64,000 nucleotides of DNA, from assembly GCA_904066235.2 (NCBI GenBank), contig CAJFCV020000004.1:992001-1056000 (forward strand), in the 5' to 3' direction. Within the stretch, counting starts at the first letter, position 1; every line of letters begins with the position of its first letter. A program made the position numbers and the translations under genes. The notes under the pieces are model-generated. The model saw nothing but the letters and a program-made list of their open reading frames with translations, was not told where the DNA came from and did no database searches. Origin of the DNA: Bursaphelenchus xylophilus (Eukaryota; Nematoda; Chromadorea; Rhabditida; Aphelenchoididae). Below are positions 51,456 through 61,884 of the stretch, piece by piece.

Positions 51456-51493
51456 ACCTTTTCTGCTGAAATTTTAAAGAAACAATAAATTTG

Positions 51494-51914
51494 GATAGAG
51501 TTTTGACTGTATATTTGGAGACCTCATCTAGTGGAAAAAAACGTATCATTTTGCATCCGGGAAGCGTCAAAAAATGTGGCAAAATGCCTCCTTCTTCAAC
51601 TAAAAAAACTTCGTTTTGAAGGGCTCCCTCACCAAAAAGAGTCGTAGACCCGAAAAAACATACAGTGACGGACATGACCCAGTGGCAAAAAATGTTCCAT
51701 TTTGCATCCAGAAAGTATCAAAAAATGTGGCAAAATGCCTCCCTCTCCAACTAAAAAAACTTCGTTTTGAAGGGCATCCTCACAAAAAAAGCGGGCGCAT
51801 TTTTGAAATCGGATTCTTTTCACTTGAAAAGGGAGGTATTTTGCCACATTTTTTTTCTGTACTTCCCGAATGCAAAATGGTACGCTTTTTGCCACTGGGC
51901 TTGCTGCCACTGTA
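51494..51914. mobile_element. Two adjacent CAGTGxxGGACC foldbacks, the first truncated
   Basis: 51494-51660 is a left half (GACCTCATCTAGTGG to TTGAAGGGCTCCCTCACC). 51661-51914 is a full palindrome (TACAGTGACGGACATGACCC to TGCCACTGTA). The first shares the extra flank GGATAGAGTTTTGACTGTAT with the truncated copy at 53158. Confidence 0.8.
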
Positions 51915-52228
51915 AAAAAAAGTCAAAAAAATCGATTTTAGATGGGAATATGGCTTAATTAGCATTTCAATCCCTTTTTATATACCAGTGAATTTAAGGA
52001 TAACCCAAAAACGTCATCGCAAACAGTCAAGAAGGTGTCGAAAGAGCAAGTCCTGTTCTTTTTATCGATATCACTACAACTGTGTTCCGTGTTTTATAAC
52101 GCTCTAGCGACAAAAAAATAATCAGATTGTTCGTAAAACAGCCCCTCAGCGACAATTAAAGACCGCTTGTAATATGCATAAGGAACACAAAAATAGTCAA
52201 AAGATAACAATTTTTCATCGCATTTTCA
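51915..52228. other. 5' flank of P450 gene 7
   Basis: AT-rich, no named repeat. No clear spliced-leader acceptor: the bases before the ATG read CGCATTTTCAATG. No TATA box stands out. Confidence 0.3.
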
Positions 52229-55200
52229 ATGATTTTCTACCTACTTCTCCTCTTAATTTCCTACTTTTTATTCCAAAAATACTACTGGAGCCGACGAAAC
52301 CTGCCTTCAGGGCCTTTTCCATTGCCAATTGTCGGAAATATTTTCGATTTACTGCGGGAAAATCGCTGGGAGCGCAAGTTCTCCAAGTGGCGCTCGACCT
52401 ACGGCTCGGTCTACACGTACTACTTGGGGGATTTGCCAGTGGTGGCGGTGTGCGACTACGATGATATGGTCAAGTATTTTGTGAAGAAAGGCGACCTTTT
52501 CGCCGACCGCTACATTGCCGACTTTTCGATGAATTTGCTCCGCGGCGGCGAATACGGAGTAATTTCGACGAATGGTGAGGTCTGGAGGGAGCAACGGAGA
52601 TTTGCGTTGAAAGTGCTGCGGGATTTTGGACTGGGGAAAAACCAGATGGAAGAGAGGGTAGGAAAAAAGTTTTTTTTTTATGATTTTGAGATTTTTAGAT
52701 CCTCGCTGAACTCCATTACACGTTGAATGTGATCAACAGGAAGATTGAGGAAGGCAAAGAGGAGATTGATCTAATCCCGGTGACCGACATGGCTGTGGGC
52801 TCGATTATCAACGCCATTATGAGTGGGTATCGGTTTACGGAGGTAGGCGACAAACTTAAAATAAAAATAAAATGGTCAAAATAAGGGCAAGGCCAACCTT
52901 CTATCAGCCTGTCGGGAAAATATTATAATAAGCCTTCTCTCGCATCGAAAACCGCATTGCTGCCGGGAAATTGAATTGTGTTGCGACAAAATATAGAATT
53001 TCTTTTCACTTGAGCGACCTGTTATAAGGTTCACTCTACAGTCAGGGGTCTGATCCAGTGGGGAAAAAAGTATCATTTTGCATCCGGGAAGCACCAAAAA
53101 TGTGGCAAAATCCCTCCCTCTCCAACTAAAAAAACTCCACTTTGAACTGCGCGCCCTGGATAGAGTTTTGACTGTATATTTAGAGGCTTGATCCAGTGGA
53201 AAAAACGTAGCATTTTGCATCCGGGAAGCGTCAAAAAATGTGGCAAAATGCCTCCCTCTCCAAGTGAAAAAGCTTCGTTTTGAAGGGCTCCCTCGCAAAA
53301 AGAGTGGGCGCGCTTTGAAATCGGAGTTTTTTCACTTGGAAAGGGAGGCATTTTGCCACATTTTTGATACTTCCCGGATGCAAAATGAAACGTTTTTGGC
53401 CAATGGATCAGGTCCCCCACTGTAGTGCTTTTTTTTGAGGTTACTATGAAAAAAGTTTGAAATTACCTTGGTCCCCCCTTACCATTTTTCGCTCGACCCC
53501 GGCCTGGGAGGATGGAGTTCGATACTAGGCGGGCCAAAAAGTCTTGACATGTTTTCGCACCGTGCGGGCGCATGAATTCGGTGTCGCGACGAGGTGTCGC
53601 GCGATAAAACCTTTGGCGGGGTGCGAATGAAGAACGCACTGTGCGTTGTTTACCCTTTTTCAAAACAATCTTTTTGCACTGTGCGGTGTCGCATTGCACC
53701 GTAAATTTTCCTTGTCGCCGCGCGACAAATTTCATGCACGACGGCGCACTGTGCAGACATGTAAAGACTTTTTGGCCCGCCTAGTAAAGTCTCAAGACTT
53801 TGTGGCACGAGTAGTCTCAGTCTGTCGGAAAAATATTGAGCAAAATGTCGCTCGCGTCGCTAAAGTGAAAGGAAATTTGATTTTTCCGTGGCAATTACTT
53901 CCTCTTCGGCGATGCGATTTTCGCTCCGACAGAGTGTTCATTATTTTCCCGACAATATGATATTACGTTTTCCAGGGGCATGAAGAAGAATTCTACACAA
54001 TAAAGAAGCTGACCACCGAAATCATGAACTGTTTTATGAGCGCTGGCGCCAATTTGGTCTTCAACAATCCCTGGCTTTATACCGTGCCAGTTGTTAATCG
54101 CCGCGCCAGGAGCGCCGTGCGCCTCATGCACGAAATCTTCGAGTATTTGAATTCGCAAATTCAGCATCATTTGAAGGAGAATGACTACTCTCACGACGCC
54201 GAAGCCACCGACTTCATCGACGCGTTTCTGTTGGAGAAGGCGAGAAGAGAGCGGGACGGCGAAGATGCCGGGATTTACCATGTCCAGCAGCTGCGGAATG
54301 TCTGCTTTGACATGTGGATTGGAGGCCAGGAGACGACCAGTAGCACCATTACTTGGATCATTGCATTTATGATCAGATACCCGGAGGCGCAGGCGAAAAT
54401 GCAAAGGGAATTGGATGCTGTGATTGGAAGCAAAAGGATCGTTCGGAATGAGGACAGACCCGACTTGCCATACACTAATGCCGTTATTATGGTGAGGATT
54501 TTAGAATTAGATATTGGTTCGGGGGAAACTACTACAGTAGCGGACCCGATTCAGTGGCAAAAAACGTATCATTTTGTCTCCGGGAAGAACGAAAAATGTG
54601 GCAAAATACCTCCCTCTCTAAATAAAAAAAATCCGAAGTCAAAAACGCGCCCATTTTTTTTTGTGAGGGAGCCCTTCAAAAGGGAGCTTTTTCAGTTGAA
54701 GAGGGAGACATTTTGCCACTTTTTTTGATACTTCCCGGATGCAAAATGATACATTTTTTGCCACTGGATCAGGTCCGTCACTGTAATATCAGCCTGTCGG
54801 GTAAATAATGAGCGCAATGCCGCTATGCCGACCGCGTCGCTGAAGTGAAAAGCAATTTGATTTTGCCGCGACACAGTTAATTTTCTTGGCGGTGATGCGA
54901 TTTTTGCTGCGACAGAGTGCTCATTATTTTCCCGACAGACTGATAAAACATTCATGGAATCAAAGAAAGCAAATTGTAAACTTTACAAACTTTTGAGCGC
55001 GAGTAACTTCATCCTTTCAGGAATGCCAACGCTCTTGCAATTTGTTCAGCCAGAATGTCTTGCGAGTTGCTGCCGAGGACACTGAAATTAAAGGGTATGC
55101 AATAAAGAAGGGGACAATTGTTGTCCCACAGGTCTCTGTGCTCTTTCAGAACCCCAAAGTGAGTAAAATACGATGCCCTCTTTTATTACAATCTAAAATG

Positions 55201-55474
55201 ATCTCAGATCTTCCCCGAGCCCCACAAATTCGATCCCGACCGATTTATCGACCAGAATGGGAAGCTGCGACAAGTGGAAGAGCTGATTCCATTCTCGCTG
55301 GGCAAGAGGATCTGCTTGGGCGAGGGAATGGCCCGAATGGAGCTGTTCATCTTCACCGCCAACCTCTTCAATCAGTACAAGTTTGAGAGCGGAAAAGTCC
55401 CGCCAAGTTTGCAAAAACTTCATGGCGCTTCTACAATGACCGAGTCCTATACATGCGTTATTTCTCGACGTTAA
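52229..55474 (+). CDS. Cytochrome P450 (CYP33-like), cluster gene 7
   Basis: Five exons: 52229-52657, 52699-52842, 53976-54491, 55021-55158 and 55208-55474; 497 aa, phase 0. Exon 2 has two extra codons (EEGKEEID). The architecture is that of genes 5 and 8. The anchor IFYLLLLLISYFLFQKYYW is followed by SRRNLPSGP. Other motifs are WREQR (W119), IGGQETTSST (Gly for the usual Ala at the start of the motif), E-C-Q-R, FPEPHKFDPDRF and FSLGKRICLG with Cys445. The C-terminus is one residue shorter than in genes 5 and 6 (CVISRR). Introns 2 and 3 (1133 and 529 bp) carry four MITE/foldback families; introns 1 and 4 are 41 and 49 bp. Predicted to be functional. Confidence 0.9.
52904..53030. mobile_element. 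MITE, GTCGGGAAAATAATGAGC family, right end lost
   Basis: AGCCTGTCGGGAAAATATTA to CACTTGAGCGACCTG, in intron 2 of P450 gene 7. Confidence 0.75.
53036..53424. mobile_element. Truncated plus full CAGTGxxGGACC foldbacks
   Basis: The first copy (TACAGTCAGGGGTCTGATCC) stops at its centre. It is joined through GGATAGAGTTTTGACTGTAT to a second copy that completes the palindrome to GGTCCCCCACTGTA. In intron 2 of P450 gene 7. Confidence 0.8.
53522..53788. mobile_element. MITE with TACTAGGCGGGCCAAAAAGT ends
   Basis: About 267 bp with inverted termini TACTAGGCGGGCCAAAAAGT and ACTTTTTGGCCCGCCTAGTA. The interior carries GCACNGTGC motifs, GCGCGACAAA and CGACGAGGTGTCGCGCG. One related end (TTTTTTGGCCCGCTTAGTAA) is at 19439-19458. 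Confidence 0.7.
53817..53961. mobile_element. MITE, GTCGGGAAAATAATGAGC family
   Basis: Diverged full copy (CAGTCTGTCGGAAAAATATT; CATTATTTTCCCGACAATAT), ending 14 bp before exon 3 of P450 gene 7. Confidence 0.8.
54533..54785. mobile_element. Foldback MITE, CAGTGxxGGACC family (type A)
   Basis: Full palindrome TACAGTAGCGGACCCGATTC to GGTCCGTCACTGTA in intron 3 of P450 gene 7, three bases from the next MITE. Confidence 0.85.
54789..54943. mobile_element. MITE, GTCGGGAAAATAATGAGC family
   Basis: Full copy (CAGCCTGTCGGGTAAATAAT; CATTATTTTCCCGACAGACT) in intron 3 of P450 gene 7. Confidence 0.9.
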
Positions 55475-55549
55475 CTGTCTTATATGTTTGTGGTTTTCGG
55501 AAGAAGTAAACAGCTTATAATATAAGGGCAGTAGGGAGGCCTCTGTCTC

Positions 55550-55985
55550 TATTACTTTCAAAAATGTGGCAAAATGCCTCCCTCCCTGACTAAAAAAAAC
55601 TCCATTTTGAAGGGCTACCTCACAAAAAGAACGGGCTCGTTTTTGAAATCGGAGTTTTTCACTTGGAGAGGGAGGTACAGTGAGGGACCTGATCCAATGG
55701 CAAAAAACGTCTCCTTTTGCATCCCGGAAGGGACCAAAATGACTCCAAACCATTCCCTTCGTAAGCTAAAAAACTCCGCTTTGAAAAGCGCGCCCTTTGT
55801 TTCAAGGCGGGCTCTTCAAAGCGGGGGTTTTTAGCTTAGAGAAGGGAAGGGTTTGGAGACATTTTGGTCCCGTCCGGGAAGCAAAATGAGGCGTTTTTTA
55901 CCATTGGATCCGGTCCCTCACTGTATTTTGCTACATTTTTGATACTTCCCGGATGCAAAATGGTGTTTTCTGCCACTGGACTGTA
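55550..55985. mobile_element. Foldback type A interrupted by a nested type B copy
   Basis: The host is a type A foldback missing its left tip (left part to 55675, right part from 55926 to the final ACTGTA). The guest occupies 55678-55923. Confidence 0.8.
55678..55923. mobile_element. Foldback MITE type B, nested, with TA target duplication
   Basis: CAGTGAGGGACCTGATCCAA to GGATCCGGTCCCTCACTG, flanked on both sides by TA (55676-55677, 55924-55925). Removing it with one TA restores the host sequence GGGAGGTATTTTGC. This is the clearest proof of a TA duplication, the Tc1/mariner signature. Confidence 0.9.
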
Positions 55986-56178
55986 ATTGCAAGATCGTGT
56001 TAAGGAAGTAAATAAAAATTAATCGGAAATCTTTTTTTTGACAATAAAAAATGCATCAGAACTTTTATCAAGCACTCGGCTGTATTCTGTGACTTGTTCT
56101 TCCACAACGCTCAAGGGAAAAAAGAGGGCTTTTGTTACTTCTTGCAAAGTTTTTGATTACATATTTTGGCGCTTCCAA

Positions 56179-59100
56179 ATGATATTTTGGTTGCTTATCC
56201 TACTTTTGGCCCTCCTTCTTTTCTACAATTTCCATTACAAGCGGCGCAATCTCCCGCCAGGCCCAACTCCTTGGCCCTTCGTCGGAAATGCGCTAACATT
56301 GTCGCGCACCAACCGATGGGAGACCAAGTTTCTGGAATGGAGCCGGACGTACGGCTCCACCTTTACGTATTGGCTGGGCGAGTTGCCGGTCGTGGCGGTG
56401 TGCGACTACGCCGATATGCAGCAATATTTCGTGAAGCAGGCCGACCTCTTCTCGGACCGCTACAACCAACATTTGACGAGGCTCCGATTCGGCGAATACG
56501 GGATTTTGATGACGAACGGAGCGGTTTGGAGGGAACAGCGACGGTTCGCTTTGAAGGTGTTGAGAGACTTTGGGCTGGGGAAGAATCAAATGGAAGAGAG
56601 GGTAAGTTCTGTTTTTGAAAAATTTTGAGTCGACAAAATATCAGCCTGTCGGGAAAATAATCAACTCTCTGACGCATCGAAAATCGCTTCGCCGCAGAGA
56701 AAAAAAATTGTGTCGCGAAAAAATTAAATTTCTTTTCAATTAGCGACATAATCGGCGCAGCGACGTTTCTCCTATTATTTTCCCGACAGACTTGCTGCAT
56801 GTAAGATTTCCAAATTGCGTATTTTAAAAATTTTTCTGTTTTTGGGAGATCTGTGAAAAAACTTTAAATCCATCAAAGTGGCTTTGTAGAACAAAAAAAA
56901 TTTACATTTTTTAATTCCCGCCAAATCCTGGCATTCTGTTTCAAGGCTCTCCTTGAAAAGAGTTTGTTGTCCAGAAGTACGAACTTTAGATTTTCCTTAA
57001 ACTTTGCGCACACGTCAGGCATAAGCCACGAACTATTATAATTCCTGAAAATTTTCGCTGACGCTTTTCAGGGCTACTTCCCTTGTGAGGGGTTCATTTA
57101 TAATACGACATCTTCGATTTCAGATCCTTCTGGAGCTTGATGACGTCATCCGAAAGACGGATCGGATTTGCGGTCCGGAAGAAATTGATTTTTTCAAATT
57201 CACCGACATTGCTGTTGGCTCGGTCATCAACTCCATTGTGAATGGCTACAGATTCACGGAGGTAATTCCTGTTCTAGGGATTTTAGCCAAAATGTTGAGT
57301 GGCCTAATTGACCGGTAATTTCGTGAGATTTCAGTGGTTTTGGGAGAAATTGGTCAGATTTTTTCATTTTTTTTTTTTTTTTTTGAGAATTTTGGGCAAT
57401 TTGCCCTGTCAAGTTTGGGCATTTGACCAGTCAAAAAATTGAGATACTTGAGCTACCATTTTTAGGCAAATCGGTCAAATTAGTGTTGGGGAAATTGCAC
57501 GTCAAACTGAGATAAGCTAAAACAGTCCGGTGAATGAGTTGGCAATTTGCCAAAAAAAAGACGCGAAAAAAGGTTTTGTCGGGGAAGAAATGGGGAATTT
57601 TTGGGGCGAGAGAGTACGTTTTTGCGTGTCTTTTTTTTCTCTTTCGCTGCGAAATCAAGACGAAGTGTAAAAAACCGATAGCGAAGGGTCTAATCCGGTC
57701 ACCGGACTCCTCGGTTTGACGTGAGTTGCCCTGTCATATTTCGTCAAATTGCCCATCCAATTAGGGAATAAAAGTAAATTTTTTTTTGAGAATTTTGTTC
57801 AACGTATCCTGTCAAATTTCATCGAGTTGATCGGTCAAGTTTTTGTATGTTGACTGGCGAGATTCGGGCAACATTTTCTGTTAAATTTGGGCAAGTTGAC
57901 CGACAGAATCTCAATCACTTCCTCAAAATTTCTTCTCCGCTTTTCAGGAGAATTCCCACGAATTCTACCGCCTCAAAGACCTCACCAAAAATCTGATGAT
58001 GGCCACCCGAAACTGGCGCTCCAATTTGGCCACAAACAACCCCTGGCTTCAACGGTTCTCGTTTTTCAAGTCCAAAATGGACATTGCGATTAACTACTTC
58101 AACGAAATCACAGCGTTTCTGAATCAACAAGTCGCGAAACACTTGGAAAAAATCGATTATTCGCAGGACTTGGAGCCCAACGACCTGATTGACGCGTTTT
58201 TGTTGGAGCGACAGAGGCGGATTGCGGCTGGAAATGAGGGAAGTTTTGTCATTCGGCAGCTGAACACGGTCGTATTCGACTTGTGGCTGGCCGGACAAGA
58301 GACCACCAGCAGCACGTTGACCTGGATCATTGGGTATTTGATGAGATTCCCTGAGGTTCAGGAGAAGCTGCAAAAAGAGCTGGATACCGTGATTGGGAGC
58401 AAAAGGATTGTGAGGAATTCAGATAGAGCCGATTTGCCCTACACAAACGCAGTTATTATGGTAAGAGAAATTCAAAGTTTTGCGGGACCGATCAAGGACC
58501 CTAAAAGTCGTGTCCTTTTTTATTACAGTGAGGGACATGAACCAGTGGCAAAAAACGTAGCATTTTGCATCCAGGAAGTATCAAAAATGTAGCAAAATAC
58601 CTCCCTCTCCAACTAAAAAAGCTCCGCTTTGAACTGCGCGCCCGCTTTTTTCTGAGAGGACCCTTCAAAACGGAGTTTTTTAGCTGGGGTGGGAGGCATT
58701 TTGCCACATTTTTGATATTTCCCGGATGCAAAATGGCACGTTTTCTGCCACTGGATCAGGTCCGCCACTGTATACTTTTCGGGTCGACAACAATTCGCGT
58801 CATCACAAAATCGATCAATACGGGGCGTAGGGCAGGTGGAGACTCAAAAAAAGGTTGTAGGAAATGTCTACGAGGCCTGGCAAAGCCGGTGGATGATCGG
58901 CGGACGCACGGCATAGGCTCGGCGAAGACTTGCAAGGTCTCCACTTTTTCCAATTTTATCTATATTTTACCAAAATCGATAAAATTAAGGCTTCCTTTAC
59001 CTGAGTTATTGCAACATATAAAAGTAAAATTCCCATCTCCTTTAATATATGTCTTTAGGAATGCCAAAGATGCAGTAATATTCTGAGTCAAAACGTCGCT

Positions 59101-59512
59101 CGCTCCGTGCATCAAGACGTGGAAGTGAACGGTTATTTGTTGAAGAAGGGAACCACGATAGTCCCACAAATCTCTGTGCTCCTACAGAACCCCAAAGTAA
59201 GTCAAATACGACGACCGCTCTTACTAATATCTAAAATGATCTCAGATCTTCGCCGAGCCCGAGAAATTCAATCCCGACCGATTTATCGACCAGAATGGGA
59301 AGTTGCGACAAGTGGAAGAGCTGATTCCATTCTCGCTGGGCAAGAGGATCTGTTTGGGCGAGGGAATGGCCCGAATGGAGCTGTTCATCTTTACTGCCAA
59401 CCTCTTCAATCAGTACAAGTTTGAGAGCGGAAAAGTCGCGCCGAGTTTGCAAAAAGTAACAGGGAATTCGATGATGATGAAGCCTTATAGCTGTGTGGTT
59501 CGGAGGCGGTAA
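56179..59512 (+). CDS. Cytochrome P450 (CYP33-like), cluster gene 8
   Basis: Five exons: 56179-56601, 57124-57261, 57948-58460, 59059-59196 and 59246-59512; 492 aa, phase 0, with the same architecture as genes 5 and 7. Exon 1 is two codons shorter and exon 3 one codon shorter than in the paralogues. It has the anchor IFWLLILLLALLLFYNF, KRRNLPPGP, WREQR, LAGQETTSST and E-C-Q-R. The PERF region reads FAEPEKFNPDRF (Ala for the cluster's Pro), followed by FSLGKRICLG with Cys440. The start is the last ATG before the anchor; an upstream in-frame extension (from 56038) has no P450 character. Introns 1-3 (522, 686, 598 bp) contain repeats; intron 4 is 49 bp. Predicted to be functional. Confidence 0.9.
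56641..56792. mobile_element. MITE, GTCGGGAAAATAATGAGC family
   Basis: Both termini (CAGCCTGTCGGGAAAATAAT; TATTATTTTCCCGACAGACT) in intron 1 of P450 gene 8. A fragment of the AAGTGCGACGCTCAG family lies at about 56975-57090. Confidence 0.85.
57270..57905. repeat. Loose GGTCA/GGGCA repeat in intron 2 of P450 gene 8
   Basis: Repeated phrases such as GGGCAATTTGCCCTGTCAA, AAATCGGTCAAATTAG and GGGCAAGTTGACCG recall the array at 2858-3825. Spacing is irregular, and a T run sits at 57368-57383. Confidence 0.45.
58524..58772. mobile_element. Foldback MITE, CAGTGxxGGACC family (type A)
   Basis: Full palindrome with TA on both sides (TACAGTGAGGGACATGAACC to GGTCCGCCACTGTA) in intron 3 of P450 gene 8. 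It is followed directly by a copy of the GTATCGATCGATTTT repeat (58780-59010). Confidence 0.85.
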
Positions 59513-60290
59513 CAAAATGCTAATTTATGAATACAATTCTTATTTTTGAATGCATTGGATAACAGAGATAAAATCATAAAATCAAAGTTAAACTTCTGTT
59601 CCTACCATAGAGAATGGTGTTTATATAAAAAAATTAATGTTTTCTCACAGTGCGCGTTGCCGAAATCCCTCCAGCGACTTTCCTATAGGGTCTTTGACAT
59701 GCTCCTTCGAATGGCGTAAGCAGTTTTTTGATGGCTCCAACCAAGCCTTTGATACGGCAATTTTGCATTGGTATACCTTCGTAACAGAGGATATACCAAA
59801 TCTTGTGAAAAAGAAACTATTTCACCTGAATCCCCATAGTATTAGCCGCAAAATATAATGAATTAATATATGAGTGTCTAATTTCATTATTCCTTTTTTG
59901 TATAAAAGCACACAACTATTGTGAAAACGCTTCATTTCCTCGTGCCGTAACTCGGCTAAAACTTCGAAAGTGCGCTCTCCAACCTATGCCAATAACTGCT
60001 ATTTTTGACTATTTTGAAATCAGCGACCAATACCAGTCTGTCGGGAAAATAATGAGCCCTCTGTCGCAGCGAAAATCGCGTCGCCGACGAGAAAATGAAT
60101 TGTGTCGCTGTAAAATCAAATGGCTTTCTACTCCAGCAACGCAGCGACATTGCGCTCACTATTTTCCCGACAGACTGATATATACCAAACCAACTCCTAT
60201 GAAAATCACATCATTTCATCTGGGGATCTTTCCTGCCCTCTGATTGATAAAAATTTATCCGAACTCTGAGTCATGTTTATGTAATTCAAA
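59513..60290. other. Spacer after P450 gene 8
   Basis: No canonical AATAAA follows gene 8. A frame at about 59690-59858 (EWRKQFFDGSNQAFDTAILHW) is coding-like but short and unrecognised. A full GTCGGGAAAATAATGAGC MITE occupies 60033-60177. Confidence 0.4.
60033..60177. mobile_element. MITE, GTCGGGAAAATAATGAGC family
   Basis: Full copy (CAGTCTGTCGGGAAAATAAT; CACTATTTTCCCGACAGACT). Confidence 0.9.
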
Positions 60291-60550
60291 TGTGACGGAC
60301 CTGATCCGGTGCCAAAAAACATACCATTTTGCCTATGGGAGGTATCAAAAAATGTGGCAAAATGCCTCCCTCTTCAACTAAAAAGACTCCGTTTTGAAGG
60401 GCTCCTTCAAAAAGTAAACGGGCGCGTTTTAAAAATCGGTCTTTTTTACTTGAAGAGGGAGGTATTTACTTTGCCACATTTCATTTTTTTTGATACTTCC
60501 CGGAAGCGAAATGGCACGTTTTCTGCCACTGGATCAGGTCCGCCACTGTA
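60290..60550. mobile_element. Foldback MITE, CAGTGxxGGACC family (type A)
   Basis: Left terminus decayed (ATGTGACGGACCTGATCC); right terminus GGTCCGCCACTGTA intact. Its left flank matches that of 16880-17128. Confidence 0.8.
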
Positions 60551-61665
60551 TTTAGCGCCTTACTTCTGGCACTTCTGTCCGATCATGTCTTTATAAAAGC
60601 GGTCTGCCAGAACTGACTCCACCTTCTTCTCGCTTTCGGTCTGATATGGGATCCGTCGTGGTATCTTTTAGGCGCTAATCTAAGGAAATCTTGAAACTCC
60701 GGAGCGGCTGTAAAAACTAAAATTACTGTCTAAAACCACTTCACAAAAACCCAGCTTACTGGCCGATGTTGAAGGCAGGTTTCTCAATACGTCAGAAAAG
60801 TCTCTCCCTTGCATGGCTGAAAATCACGTTTAATCAAACTGCAATGGAAGTCAGGGAGTGATTTTTTTGTGCTATTCAACCTGGAAGTTCTCTAGTTTTA
60901 GCCTAGCTCTGAGAAATGTGTTAGCATGACACCCATTTATAATAGAATGTACCAGTGGTATAAAATACGGTAGTATGCGGCAGCCAGTACAACCCAGAGT
61001 GTCCATAAAACAATTTAGGTTAAACATTGTTGTATGCAATTTGGATGACGGATTTTCTAAATCGCTTTTAGAACCTTTGCAATGCCCACAATATCTTGAC
61101 GTGCCCCGCGAAGCTGCTGGAAAAAATCTACGGAATTTATGGCATATTATTGTGTGAGTAGATGTAAAATACCTCAAAATAGGTGATAACCTATCCTAGG
61201 ACCCGATCAAACGGAAACTGGTCGGAATTTAGCCCAAATTTGGCGTGCAGGCTCAATTCATCGTTGTCAATGGCCGGACAGTGGATTTAGTTAGTGAGGT
61301 AGCTCCTTTTTTACGTACCAGCATACCCTTCAAAAACGGCTGCAGCCAGCGATTTTACACCTTATACGATGAAACATGTCCGGAACTATACTTATTGCCT
61401 CCGTATAGAACTAAATGAGTCGTCATAGCCTTCGTAGGAGTCTTTAAAACTATAGAACTATTATAGTAAGTCAGTGCCAGCTAGGTTGAAGCCTTTTCTC
61501 CTAACTTTAGTTCCTAAGCTTGGGCGCAGTTCGCAGAGTAACTTTGTTGTGGCCAGAATAAGGAATTTTTTGTCCTATACTCTATGACGTCCCCAAGCCG
61601 TCAGCGACTCTTTGCCGAACAAAGCTTTTGACTAATTGGCCTTTTTTTGCTCCTTACCAGTGCAG
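60551..61665. other. Gene-free or unassigned spacer
   Basis: Unique-looking sequence. An open frame on - (61177-60872) and one on + (60975-61157) overlap, and neither resembles a known family. One end of the TATCACCTATTTTGAGG repeat is reversed at 61140-61200. Confidence 0.3.
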
Positions 61666-61884
61666 ATGTCTAACTCGGGAAAATGGCGGCGGACAGAACG
61701 CCGAGCCGGAACAGAGACAGTAAAAAATACTAGGAAAATAAAAAAGTTTGGAATGCTCGGCATCTGTGTTGTCCTCGTATTCTGTATTCTGGAGCTGTCT
61801 TTTCTTTTATACGAGGGAATAAAATTAAAAATTTGCGAAATTATGAAAATTATACATGGCGAAAATAATCAAATTAATCGATAA
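61666..61884 (+). CDS. Possible small single-pass membrane protein
   Basis: 72 codons from an ATG that directly follows CCAGTGCAG, a plausible spliced-leader or cis-splice acceptor. A basic N-terminus (KWRRTERRAGTETVKNTRKIKK) precedes one hydrophobic helix (residues about 31-51, MLGICVVLVFCILELSFLLY). A short mixed tail follows. No family is recognised. It could be a short gene, the last exon of a larger gene, or chance. Confidence 0.3.
   Translation: MSNSGKWRRTERRAGTETVKNTRKIKKFGMLGICVVLVFCILELSFLLYEGIKLKICEIMKIIHGENNQINR

Noticed and set aside
13800..60180. Recurrent peptide CRENNEHSVA in many small frames
   Set aside because: It is the translation of the MITE terminus, not a protein family.
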